Shown: in pieces, positions 1-6,242 of the stretch | How positions within the stretch are numbered: the stretch's first letter is position 1 | How the letters are laid out: every line of letters starts with the position of its first letter | Source: DASRDU01 sp035560235 | GTDB lineage: Bacteria; Acidobacteriota; Blastocatellia; RBC074 | Length of the DNA stretch: 15,632 bases | Assembly: GCA_035560235.1 (NCBI GenBank) | Contig: DATMAG010000023.1 | Location: 1-15,632 of the forward strand | Direction of reading: 5' to 3' | Notes under the pieces: model-generated | Told to the model about the DNA's origin: nothing | Seen by the model: the letters and a program-made list of their open reading frames with translations, nothing else | Database searches by the model: none | Program-made: the position numbers and the translations under genes

Positions 1-1
1 G

Positions 2-166
2 AGCAGCGTGGTGGAACTGACGCACCGGAGACTGCGCAAACATCAGCTCATTTGTCTGGTGGTGGAACCTGAAGAGGAAGCGGCGCAGCACATCTACGAA
101 TACGCGGGATTCGAGTATCAGTCTGATTACCAGGCAGTCTATCTGAAGCCATCAGTTGAAGAGTAA
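2..166 (+). CDS. GNAT-family N-acetyltransferase, C-terminal fragment (5' end outside window)
   Basis: This is an open frame running in from the left edge and ending at a TAA, giving the last 54 residues. The segment VVEPEEEAAQHIYEYAGFE matches the acetyl-CoA-binding end of GNAT acetyltransferases: a beta strand, then an acidic/Ala helix and an (I/L)Y-x-x-x-GF turn. A short tail (YQAVYLKPSVEE) follows. GNAT enzymes transfer an acetyl group from acetyl-CoA to an amine; the substrate cannot be told from this fragment. Only the fold family is supported, because the N-terminal half and motif A lie outside the window. There is no visible operon partner to the right, where the sequence becomes gene debris. 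Confidence 0.72.
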   Translation, partial: SSVVELTHRRLRKHQLICLVVEPEEEAAQHIYEYAGFEYQSDYQAVYLKPSVEE

Positions 167-591
167 TCTCACCTGATTTCGAATGATTGCCCGCCCTGAT
201 TACTCCCCGCCTGATTCCTGGCGAGTTGCCCCGCGTTTTGCGGGCACTCACGAGCGACTCGCTGACGGATGGCAACTGATCGTTCATTCACTACAGTCAG
301 GGCCGCTGCTTCTCCGGCGGCTTTTTCTTCTGACCCGTGAAAAGGTCCAGAATCTCCTTCACCGTCTGATCGGGTTGTCTGGAGAAGCGCGCGGCAGGAG
401 ATGAAATGCGGGAACAGGGCGAGGGCATCCGGAAAACCCCTTTCCCGGATGCCTGACGAGCACCACCGTCGCAGCAGAAGCGCGGCGGTTTTCGTGACCA
501 GGGTTTCGATACATTTTCCGATCTTCGCCAAAAGAGGCAACGCGCCCGCAATCAGCGCAGCGGCCTGATCAGGCCCTGCACTGCGAGCCAT
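167..591. other. Non-coding or decayed stretch between the GNAT gene and the transposase fragment
   Basis: No convincing gene is seen on either strand. The open frames here are low-complexity and share no recognisable motif. One minus-strand frame ends in a Lys/Pro-rich tail at about 297-360, and another short minus-strand frame (about 552-650) directly follows the transposase fragment in a shifted phase. Either could be eroded coding sequence. Together with the broken transposase and integrase to the right, this suggests the degraded interior of a formerly mobile region. Confidence 0.5.
301..326 (+). terminator. Weak terminator-like hairpin with T5 tract
   Basis: GCCGC (302-306) can pair with GCGGC (317-321) around a 10-nt loop, followed immediately by TTTTT (322-326). 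The stem is only 5-6 bp. It lies about 135 nt after the GNAT stop codon, so it could end that transcript, but chance occurrence is likely. Confidence 0.28.
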
Positions 592-903
592 TCACCGAAA
601 CGCCCGATCCACTGATCTGCCGCCGACGGCAGGGCTTTGATCAACAATCAACCCACTTCGGGTGCTGGTGACGAGTTGCTTGCGCGTGTGGCGTTTCTTC
701 TTGCCCGAGTAATCATCTGTGCGCTGCTGTTTGTTCCCGGGCTTGCGTTTGGGCTGTTCGGTGCCGTCAATCAGGAATTCCAGTTCGGGGTACGCCTCGC
801 GGAATTCTGCCGCCGAGCCGATGCGCCTGTGCCGCTGCTTACTGACTTCCCGCGCAGCGGTCAGAATTCGTTCCCGCACGCGCGCGGGCAGCGACACAAA
901 TTG
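592..903 (-). pseudogene. Fragment of an IS5-type DDE transposase (DDE_Tnp_4-like)
   Basis: The minus-strand frame contains EFREAYPELEFLIDGTEQP followed by basic residues and YSGKKKRHTRKQLV, then a segment resembling the SP.V.G..HD region. This is the signature around the first catalytic Asp (in LIDGTE) of the IS5-superfamily transposases with a DDE_4 domain, where the usual pattern is IDGTE(R/Q)P, then YYSGKKKRHT-K-Q. Those proteins are normally about 250-300 residues. Here only about 100 are recognisable. The N-terminal helix-turn-helix half and the second Asp and Glu are missing, and the frame stops at 592. The first residues of the open frame are antisense to the integrase remnant and are not transposase. 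No terminal inverted repeats or target duplication could be found. The fragment is certainly non-functional and probably old. Confidence 0.78.
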
Positions 904-916
904 GACTATCAAGCGC

Positions 917-1132
917 AGCAGGCGCACCCTGACACTGCCTGAAACCATCATTGCGGCGCTGCACGCTCACCGTGTGCGCCAGCTTGAGGAGAAGATGCTG
1001 GCCGGTGAAGAGTGGAAGGAACACGGCCCTTCCGTGATCAGCACCACAATGGATATTTACAGCCACGTTCTGCCTGCAATGAAAGGCGATGCGGCAGACC
1101 TGATGGATTCCATTCTGACAGCACAAAAATAG
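917..1132 (+). pseudogene. Tyrosine recombinase/integrase remnant with internal in-frame deletion
   Basis: The frame reads RRTLTLPETIIAALHAHR, then RQLEEKMLAGEEWKEHG, then ISTTMDIYSHVLPAM and a short helical tail ending at TAG 1132. The first block is the typical segment of phage-type integrases (LP..L...L..H...Q.EE....G..W...G), and the last is the end of the catalytic domain with the nucleophile Tyr in IYSHV. In intact family members roughly 60 residues lie between these blocks, including the HxLRH motif and the second His/Arg. Here they are joined directly, so the catalytic Arg and His are gone. The N-terminal core-binding domain is also absent; the sequence to the left is a transposase fragment on the other strand. 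The remnant points toward the tRNA-His 3' end, the usual geometry of an island integrase next to its attachment site. Confidence 0.8.
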
Positions 1133-1217
1133 CCGGTTTCCAGTCCGGTTGCTGTCAAAGTTGCTGTCATTATGGCGTTTCTGAAGCAGAAAGGGAGGGT
1201 AAGTGTTTGAAAGGAAC

Positions 1218-1295
1218 TGGGGCGAGCAGAGGGTCTCGAACCCTCGACCTCCTGAGCCACAGTCAGGCGCTCTAACCAACTGAGCTATGCTCGCC
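1218..1295 (-). tRNA. tRNA-His(GTG)
   Basis: The minus strand folds into a full cloverleaf. The acceptor stem GCGAGCA pairs with TGCTCGC; there is a D-arm starting AGCTCAGTTGG, an anticodon stem CCTGA/TCAGG enclosing loop CTGTGGC (anticodon GTG), and a T-arm GAGGG-TTCGAGA-CCCTC. The histidine identity elements are present: an extra G(-1) (complement of 1295) opposite C73 (complement of 1221). The 3' CCA is encoded at 1218-1220. The gene is intact although its 3' side faces a decayed integrase, which agrees with its having served as an integration target that restores the tRNA end. Confidence 0.96.
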
Positions 1296-1362
1296 ACATC
1301 AAATTGTTCGTCAGAATCTGGTGATTTTTTCTGACTGACCGGTTCTCAAAAAACGAGGGTGA

Positions 1363-1391
1363 ATCTTAATCGCCCGAAGTTGATCAGTCAA
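1363..1391 (-). promoter_or_regulatory. Sigma70-type promoter of tRNA-His
   Basis: On the minus strand, TTGACT (complement of 1386-1391) and TAAGAT (complement of 1363-1368) are separated by exactly 17 bp. The predicted transcription start is near 1356, giving a leader of about 60 nt before the mature tRNA at 1295. Five of six bases match in the -35 and four of six in the -10. Confidence 0.62.
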
Positions 1392-1722
1392 GCGAGCAGC
1401 CTGTGCTGCCAGGAGCCGTAACGATCAGACAAAATCTGCGGCTGAAGCGGCGTTCTCCTGAGTTCGGTTTGACAGTCCGTCAAAATGTATGTTACACACC
1501 TGCGCTACTGCCCAACTCAAACATTCACCCGAAGCCCCGATCCGGACGCGGTTTCAACAACCCAGGCGGTGTCCGGCAGTCAGGGGAAGAAAGCGGCAGC
1601 CGGAATCAGGCGGTCTTTTACATTCACCGAACCTGTTATCCCTGCTCCACTGCACACCAAAATCTATGGCCCCGCGACATCAGCAACGACACGATCTTTC
1701 AAAGCGAAAGGGGAACACAAAC
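1392..1722. other. Intergenic region upstream of the ureidoglycolate lyase gene
   Basis: Divergent spacer between the tRNA-His promoter and the 1723 start. No coding signal is convincing: the open frame that continues upstream of 1723 has unrelated composition and no homology-like motifs. The only structure noticed is the inverted repeat at 1468-1484 (listed separately). Confidence 0.5.
1468..1484 (+). promoter_or_regulatory. Inverted repeat TTTGAC-N5-GTCAAA overlapping a TTGACA box (possible operator)
   Basis: TTTGAC (1468-1473) and GTCAAA (1479-1484) form a perfect 6-bp inverted repeat with a 5-bp centre, the size of a dimeric helix-turn-helix regulator site. TTGACA (1469-1474) inside it could be a -35 box, but the sequence 17-18 bp further (TTACAC/TACACA, 1492-1498) is a poor -10. 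It lies about 240 bp before the ureidoglycolate lyase start. The role is a guess. Confidence 0.3.
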
Positions 1723-2256
1723 ATGCCAGCTTCAGCAGCAGCAACGTCACTGGTGCGTGAACGCACCATTCGTGAGGCGGAAAAACTGATCCGCACCATC
1801 TGTCTGACTCCCCAGCCGATGACGCGCGAAAATTTTGCGCCTTTCGGTGAAATTATCAGCGAGCGGGGCAGCGTCGAACTCAATCTCGACGGCGGCCCGC
1901 CCAGCGTGGCCATGCAAACGGTCGAAGCGCGTCCGATGACCTTCGATTTCCTGGGCCGTCACCGGCGCACTGAGCAGGTCTTTGCGCCGCTCGGCAACCG
2001 TCAGTCCATTATTGCGGTCGCCGCTTCCAGCAGGGATAATCCTGATGTGCCCGACCTGCTGAAGATGGCAGCCTTCATCGTTGACGGATCATCCGCCTTC
2101 AAGCTGCACCGCGACACCTGGCATACCAGTGCCTTTCCGCTCAACAGTGAAAGCGCGACCTTCCTGGTGATTGATCGCGAGGGCACGCTGGATGAAGATT
2201 ATGATCTGCGGGATCTCAAGACTTCGCTCGGGATCGTGGTTGAGATCAGGCAGTAA
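1723..2256 (+). CDS. Ureidoglycolate lyase family protein (AllA-like)
   Basis: The product has 177 residues. From about residue 28 it follows the ureidoglycolate lyase (ureidoglycolate hydrolase) fold family: LTPQPMTRENFAPFGEIIS at the start, FDFLGRHRRTEQVFAPLG in the middle, then IIAVA, AAFIVDGSSAFKLHRDTWH with the conserved His, and SAFPL...ATFLVIDREGTLDEDYDLRDL at the end. The family cleaves ureidoglycolate to glyoxylate and urea in purine (allantoin) degradation and acts in the cytoplasm as a small cupin-like dimer. The ATG at 1723 has a good Shine-Dalgarno (GAAAGGGGA, 1706-1714). About 22 residues precede the usual family start, so the N-terminus is slightly long. No other allantoin-pathway gene is visible, so the in vivo substrate is uncertain. 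A hairpin at 2278-2326 closes the gene. Confidence 0.82.
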   Translation: MPASAAATSLVRERTIREAEKLIRTICLTPQPMTRENFAPFGEIISERGSVELNLDGGPPSVAMQTVEARPMTFDFLGRHRRTEQVFAPLGNRQSIIAVAASSRDNPDVPDLLKMAAFIVDGSSAFKLHRDTWHTSAFPLNSESATFLVIDREGTLDEDYDLRDLKTSLGIVVEIRQ

Positions 2257-2277
2257 AATCGTGATGATTTGCAGGTC

Positions 2278-2326
2278 AGAGTGGAAGCATGAACCGACAG
2301 GAACAGCGTTCAGGCTTCCACTCTTT
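2278..2326 (+). terminator. Hairpin terminator after the ureidoglycolate lyase gene
   Basis: An 11-bp perfect stem (2278-2288 with 2314-2324) continues, after an A/G mismatch, into TGAAC/GTTCA (2290-2294 with 2308-2312). The U-tract is short (TTT at 2324-2326), so termination may be weak. The stem covers the ATG at 2289, which argues against that codon as the start of the next gene. Confidence 0.5.
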
Positions 2327-2363
2327 GAATTCCCGGCCCCGCAGGGGACCAGTTGCAGAGTCC

Positions 2364-2723
2364 ATGAAAAGATTTGTCAGTTTCATCAGTCTTGCCGTTC
2401 TTTCCTTCAGTCTCGTTTCAGCCGGTTGCCACAGGCAGCCAGCCGATGGCAGCGCGCAGCCTGCAACAGCCGGTTCGCCACAGACTGCAGCCACGCCCAA
2501 CGCTGCCACCGCTGCAGCAGTGAAAGAGGCTATGTCAAAATCAGGCGGGCCTGCCGCCGGGGCTTCACCAGCAGTGGCAGCGACGGTTCCGCCAGCCATT
2601 CCGGAAGCCCTGCGTCGCCCGCTGACAATCGAACAGATCTGTGCCTTGCCACCGGCCACGCGGGATATGATCCTGAAGGCTCAGGGTCGTCCCAATGCCT
2701 GTGATTCGCTGAAGAAGAAGTGA
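2364..2723 (+). CDS. Small Ala/Pro-rich exported protein, possible lipoprotein
   Basis: The product has 119 residues from the ATG at 2364. The N-terminus MKRFVSFISLAVLSFSLVSAGC is a textbook export signal: a basic start, a hydrophobic core and a Cys at position 22. SAGC is only an imperfect lipobox because position -3 is Ser rather than Leu or Val, so either lipidation or ordinary signal peptidase cleavage is possible. A disordered Ala/Pro/Thr-rich stretch follows (residues 27-75). The C-terminus, residues 78-119, is more ordered: PEALRRPLTIEQICALPP and a final segment with a Cys and a basic tail. An in-frame ATG at 2289 would add 25 residues before the signal sequence and sits inside a terminator stem, so 2364 is preferred. 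I do not recognise the family. The role is unknown, probably in the periplasm or anchored in a membrane. Confidence 0.62.
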   Translation: MKRFVSFISLAVLSFSLVSAGCHRQPADGSAQPATAGSPQTAATPNAATAAAVKEAMSKSGGPAAGASPAVAATVPPAIPEALRRPLTIEQICALPPATRDMILKAQGRPNACDSLKKK

Positions 2724-2764
2724 CCGGCAGGCCGAAGGGGGCGATGATTTGTATTGCCGGTCAC
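2720..2764 (+). promoter_or_regulatory. 10-bp hairpin spanning the stop codon and the next gene's initiation region
   Basis: GTGACCGGCA (2720-2729) pairs perfectly with TGCCGGTCAC (2755-2764). The loop holds the only strong Shine-Dalgarno-like sequence (GAAGGGGGC, about 2734-2742), and the 3' arm covers a possible TTG start at 2754. There is no T-tract, so this is not an obvious terminator. It may mask or expose the translation start of the downstream gene. Confidence 0.4.
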
Positions 2765-2771
2765 GTTGCGT

Positions 2772-2978
2772 ATGAGCAGAAATTCTGACCAAAGCAAATT
2801 TGCGCTGGCGATGACGGTCGGGACTCTGATTGCTTCGAACATCGTCGGCGGGCTGGTGGCCGGATACTTTCTGGATCGCTGGTTGCGGACAAGCCCCTGG
2901 CTGCTGATTGCAGGCACGATTCTCGGCACCGTCGGAGCCTTCGCCTCGCTGTACCGGATTATGTCCCGTCTGGACTGA
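2772..2978 (+). CDS. AtpZ/AtpI-family small membrane protein
   Basis: The product has 68 residues with two predicted transmembrane helices: about 10-31 (LAMTVGTLIASNIVGGLVAGYF) and about 41-62 (WLLIAGTILGTVGAFASLY). Between them is LDRWLRTSPW, the loop typical of AtpZ/AtpI-like proteins (G-x-x-L-D-x-x-L-x-T-x-P-W). Family members usually sit at the head of the F0F1 ATP synthase operon and are linked to c-ring assembly or to Mg2+/Ca2+ transport. Here no atp gene follows; the next gene is a TonB-dependent receptor. The ATG at 2772 lacks a clear ribosome site. An in-frame TTG at 2754 adds six residues and is 11-13 nt from a strong GAAGGGGG, so the start is uncertain. Confidence 0.72.
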   Translation: MSRNSDQSKFALAMTVGTLIASNIVGGLVAGYFLDRWLRTSPWLLIAGTILGTVGAFASLYRIMSRLD

Positions 2979-3084
2979 TGCCTCTGTTATTTTTCTGACC
3001 AATCCGCTCCGCGCAGTTCCTCGTAACAACAGATCAGAAGCCGGATTCTTCGGGCAGCCTGAAGCGCGCTCGCGGCATCAGAGG

Positions 3085-3108
3085 AGGCTGTGCAAACAGG
3101 CCTTTTTT
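3085..3108 (+). terminator. GCAA-tetraloop hairpin with T6 tract
   Basis: AGGCTGT (3085-3091) pairs with ACAG-G-CCT (3096-3103), with one bulged G, around a GCAA tetraloop. TTTTTT (3103-3108) follows. It probably ends the AtpZ-like transcript about 110 nt after its stop codon. The 3' arm can also pair with GCCTGTT at 3115-3121. Confidence 0.5.
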
Positions 3109-3170
3109 CGTGTAGCCTGTTACATCAACGAGAGCTTCCCCTGGCTGACTACAAGGATTCGGGTTTTTGC

Positions 3171-5744
3171 ATGAAATTATCTGGTTCAATTCAGGGCATT
3201 CGCGGAATCGTTTCCGGACTGCTGCTTGTCGCGCTGGTCTTCTCGTCCTCAATCACTCCCTTCGCCCAGCAACCAGGCCGGAACGCCAGGCTGACTGTGA
3301 CCGTGACCGATCAGACCGGCAGGGCAGTGCCTGGCGCGCAGGTACAACTCAGGCAACAAAACGCCATCATCAGCACCGCCACGACGAACGAGGAGGGCAG
3401 GGCTGACTTCAACGGCCTGGCTGCAGGCAGTTACGATGTGGCCATCTCAAAGGATGGGTTTGAACCGCTGCTGCTGAATACGGTCGAAGTCAAAGCCGAC
3501 TCTCCGTTTGACCTGCCTGCCACGCTGCTGCCCAGGGCAGTCACCGACGTAGTCAACGTGTCATCCACGACAGCTTCAAACACGCCGCTCGAACAGGGCG
3601 GCGCAGCGGCGACTGAGTTGCGGCGCGATCAGGCGAAAGAGCGAGCCGACCGGCCCGATAACGTTGCTGAAACGCTGCCCTACATTCCCGGCATCGCGCG
3701 CACCGATCAGGGGCAGCTCAGAATCTTTGGCGGAAGCGAGAATCGCAGCGCGCTGATCGTCAATTCGGCGGATGTGACTGATCCGGCAACGGGACAGTTC
3801 GGGATGACCGTGCCGATTGACAGCGTGCAGACGATCAATATTTTCAGGACGCCCTTTCTGGCTCAGTACGGGCGTTTCACTGCCGGAGTTGTCTCGGTTG
3901 ACACGCGGCGCGGTGGCGAGAAGTGGAATTTTGAACTCAACGATCCGTTCCCTGAGTTCCGTTACCTGCGCGGCAGCCTGCGCGGACTGCGCGAAGCCAC
4001 CCCGCGCCTGACCTTCAACGGGCCGCTCATCAAAAACAGGCTCTATTTCTCGCAGGGAATTGAATACGACATTGCCAAGCGGCGAGTGCTCGCGCTGCCC
4101 TTCCCGAACAACGAGACGATCAACGAATCGGTCAATTCGTTTACGCAGTTCGATTACATCGCGAGCGACCGGCACAATCTGACCGGCACGCTGCACATTG
4201 CGCCGCGCAAGGCGAAGTTCTTCAATCTTGATTTCTTCAATCAGCGTCCGGTGACGCCCAATTTCAGCGCGCGCGATTACACGGGCACCCTGATTGACCG
4301 CTGGACGCTTGGCGAAAACGTGCTGGAAAGCACCGTCGCCATCAAACGTGCGGGCCTTGATGTCTGGGCGCAGGGCCGTCAGGAGATGACGCTGACACCG
4401 ACCGGCAATGCGGGCAATTACTTCAACGAACAGGATCGCAATTCATCGCGCGTCGAATGGCTGGAGACGCTCTCGCTCAAGCCGATCAGCAATATGGTCG
4501 GCACGCACAATCTGAAATTCGGCACGGGCATCACCCGCACGGTCAATCGCGGCGAATATCTGGCCCGCCCGATCAACATTCGCGATACGGCGGGCACTCT
4601 GCTCAAACGCGTCGAATTCGCCGGTGGCGGCAGGTATCGCCGCAACGATCTCGAGGTTGCCGCCTTCGGACAGGATCACTGGGTCGTCACGCCGAAGCTG
4701 GCCGTTGATGTGGGAACGCGCTTCGAGCGTCAGGGCATTACTGAAACCTTTCGCATTGCGCCGCGTTTCGGGCTGGCGTGGACGCCGTTCGGCAATCAGC
4801 AGACGGTCCTTCGCACCGGCTACGGGCTGTTTTATGACCGAGTGCCGCTGAACGTTTACTCCTTCGACAAATACCCTGAACAGATCGTGACGACATTCGG
4901 ACCGAATGGAACAATCATTGACGGGCCGCGCCGGTTTATGAACATCACCGATCAGGCCGAAGCCCGCCGGACGCCGTTCATTCATCGCGGCAGTGAGGCT
5001 GGCAACTTCGCCCCCTACTCGGCAACCTGGAATCTCGAAGTCGAACACCCGGTGACAAGCTACCTGCGACTGCGAGCCAGTTATCAGGCGAGCAATTCCT
5101 ACGGCCTGATTACGCTGACGCCGAAGGTCGTGCAGGGTCAGGATGCGCTGGTCCTGGGTGGGGGCGGCAAGGCGCGCTACCGGCAGTTCGAACTGCTCTC
5201 GCGCCTGTCGTGGAAGGAGGGGCAGGAACTCTTTTTCTCTTACGTGCGCAGCCGTTCGGAAGGCGATCTGAACGAGTTCAATAATTTCCTCGGCAGCTTC
5301 CCTGTTCCGGTTATTCGTCCGAATCAGTACAGCAATCTGCCCGGCGATATGCCGCACCGGTTCCTGCTGTGGGGCAATGTGCAACTGCCCTGGAAGCTGA
5401 GAATCGCGCCGCTGGTTGAATGGCGCACCGGGTTCCCGTACTTCACCGTTGATGCGGCGCAGAATTACGTGGGCGTACCGAACGCTGACGACAAGCGGTT
5501 CCCGAATTTCTTCTCGCTCGATGCGCGAGTGACGAGAGAGTTCAAAATCAACAAGGCTGTCGAAACCATCTTCGGGCGCAAGCTGCAGGATCCTTATGCG
5601 GTGAAGGTCTCGTTCAGCGTCTACAATCTGACCAATCACTTCAATCCGCCATCGCTGCACAACAACATTGCCGACCCGCAGTTCGGCCTCTTCTTCGGAC
5701 AGAACAAGCGGCGTTTCAGGCTCGATTTCGACATCGTCTTCTGA
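3171..5744 (+). CDS. TonB-dependent receptor with carboxypeptidase-regulatory-like N-terminal domain (Oar-like)
   Basis: The outer-membrane transporter has 857 residues. The N-terminus has a signal peptide (hydrophobic core about 12-32, likely cleavage after FAQ at residue 33). Residues 39-118 form a beta-sandwich CarboxypepD_reg-like domain (RLTVTVTDQTGRAVPGAQVQL, then T-x-x-EGRADFNGL, then GSYDVAISKDGFEPL). The plug follows at about 155-248 (VAETLPYIPGI, LRIFGGSENRSALIVNSADV, FLAQYGRFTAGVVSVDTRRG). The rest is the beta-barrel, rich in alternating aromatic residues and ending in DFDIVF with the terminal Phe expected for barrel insertion. Such receptors take up large or scarce ligands using TonB energy; the ligand here is unknown. 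The start at 3171 is chosen because it directly precedes the signal peptide; AAGGA lies 13 nt upstream. The open frame extends upstream to 3090 but through a terminator. The gene appears to be a single unit with its own strong terminator. Confidence 0.93.
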   Translation: MKLSGSIQGIRGIVSGLLLVALVFSSSITPFAQQPGRNARLTVTVTDQTGRAVPGAQVQLRQQNAIISTATTNEEGRADFNGLAAGSYDVAISKDGFEPLLLNTVEVKADSPFDLPATLLPRAVTDVVNVSSTTASNTPLEQGGAAATELRRDQAKERADRPDNVAETLPYIPGIARTDQGQLRIFGGSENRSALIVNSADVTDPATGQFGMTVPIDSVQTINIFRTPFLAQYGRFTAGVVSVDTRRGGEKWNFELNDPFPEFRYLRGSLRGLREATPRLTFNGPLIKNRLYFSQGIEYDIAKRRVLALPFPNNETINESVNSFTQFDYIASDRHNLTGTLHIAPRKAKFFNLDFFNQRPVTPNFSARDYTGTLIDRWTLGENVLESTVAIKRAGLDVWAQGRQEMTLTPTGNAGNYFNEQDRNSSRVEWLETLSLKPISNMVGTHNLKFGTGITRTVNRGEYLARPINIRDTAGTLLKRVEFAGGGRYRRNDLEVAAFGQDHWVVTPKLAVDVGTRFERQGITETFRIAPRFGLAWTPFGNQQTVLRTGYGLFYDRVPLNVYSFDKYPEQIVTTFGPNGTIIDGPRRFMNITDQAEARRTPFIHRGSEAGNFAPYSATWNLEVEHPVTSYLRLRASYQASNSYGLITLTPKVVQGQDALVLGGGGKARYRQFELLSRLSWKEGQELFFSYVRSRSEGDLNEFNNFLGSFPVPVIRPNQYSNLPGDMPHRFLLWGNVQLPWKLRIAPLVEWRTGFPYFTVDAAQNYVGVPNADDKRFPNFFSLDARVTREFKINKAVETIFGRKLQDPYAVKVSFSVYNLTNHFNPPSLHNNIADPQFGLFFGQNKRRFRLDFDIVF

Positions 5745-5769
5745 CCTGCCAGCCGCATCCGCCATTCAG

Positions 5770-5816
5770 ACGCGATGCCCCTGCAGTGAAATTCCGCTGC
5801 AGGGGCATCGCGTTTT
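5770..5816 (+). terminator. Strong intrinsic terminator of the TonB-dependent receptor gene
   Basis: A perfect 16-bp GC-rich stem (5771-5786 with 5797-5812) encloses a 10-nt loop. An A-T pair extends its base and TTTT (5813-5816) follows. It lies 26 nt after the receptor stop codon. Confidence 0.88.
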
Positions 5817-5879
5817 GCGAGGTTATATGCGGTCAGGCTCAGGTCGGCGCATTTAATTGAAATTTTACGTTGAAGTGTA

Positions 5880-5907
5880 TTGACTTCACTGGCAACAGGC
5901 ATATAAT
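5880..5907 (+). promoter_or_regulatory. Strong sigma70 promoter with AT-rich upstream element
   Basis: TTGACT (5880-5885) and a perfect TATAAT (5902-5907) are separated by 16 bp. An A/T-rich stretch directly upstream (about 5850-5880) resembles an UP element. The predicted start is near 5914, more than 500 nt before the protease start codon, so it makes a long leader or a separate RNA. Confidence 0.75.
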
Positions 5908-5913
5908 CGCGCC

Positions 5914-6242
5914 CGCTGATAAACAAACAACAACCAGACAAGCAGTAATCATCAGGTCATTTGAGAAAGCGTCTCGGGCAGAGCCTGTTATGCCTCTGCA
6001 GCAGGACTGAAGTTCGAGCCTGCGCTGCTACCCACCCGGAAACCCGATGCATTACCAGCCTGCCGCATAAGCAAGCCCCGTTGTTCCCCGGATTTTCAGC
6101 CCCAATACAGCTTTGACATCCCGTTTTGATTTCGGCGACAGCCTGAGTGCGTTCGCGTGACAGTTACCGGACGTCCTGCGGTCGCTCGTACTCTCTGCTC
6201 CCCATCTGACTGCTCGACAGGAGCAGTCTCACAGGTGGTTTT
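5914..6242 (+). ncRNA. Candidate structured leader RNA or independent small RNA upstream of the protease
   Basis: This interval runs from the predicted start of the 5880-5907 promoter to the end of a terminator-like hairpin at 6202-6242, giving a transcript of about 330 nt. It holds no plausible protein gene. Several internal complementary segments are visible, for example GCAGCAGG near 5998 with CCTGC-G-CTGC near 6019. I matched it to no known riboswitch, 6S RNA, tmRNA or RNase P RNA; the hallmark motifs of those were not seen. It could be a free-standing small RNA, or the attenuated 5' leader of the protease mRNA. The evidence is promoter and hairpin geometry only. Confidence 0.4.
6202..6242 (+). 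terminator. Terminator-like hairpin inside the protease leader
   Basis: GACTGCTC (6208-6215) pairs perfectly with GAGCAGTC (6221-6228) around a 5-nt loop. CCATCT (6202-6207) then pairs with AGGTGG (6233-6238), one pair being G-T, after a 4-nt bulge. TTTT (6239-6242) follows. It could end a small RNA or act as an attenuator; the U-tract is short. Confidence 0.5.

Noticed and set aside
839..1297. Minus-strand open frame of 152 codons
   Set aside because: It runs through the tRNA-His gene and the integrase remnant, so it cannot be a real gene.
1489..1722. Upstream extension of the AllA-like frame
   Set aside because: No family similarity, and the ATG at 1723 has the good ribosome site.
4443..5765. 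Minus-strand open frame of 440 codons
   Set aside because: It is exactly antisense to the TonB-dependent receptor, with Arg/Glu-rich composition typical of a mirrored GC-rich gene and no domain motif.
5914..6242. RNase P RNA, 6S RNA or tmRNA
   Set aside because: None of their conserved core motifs were seen, and the size and position do not support these calls.
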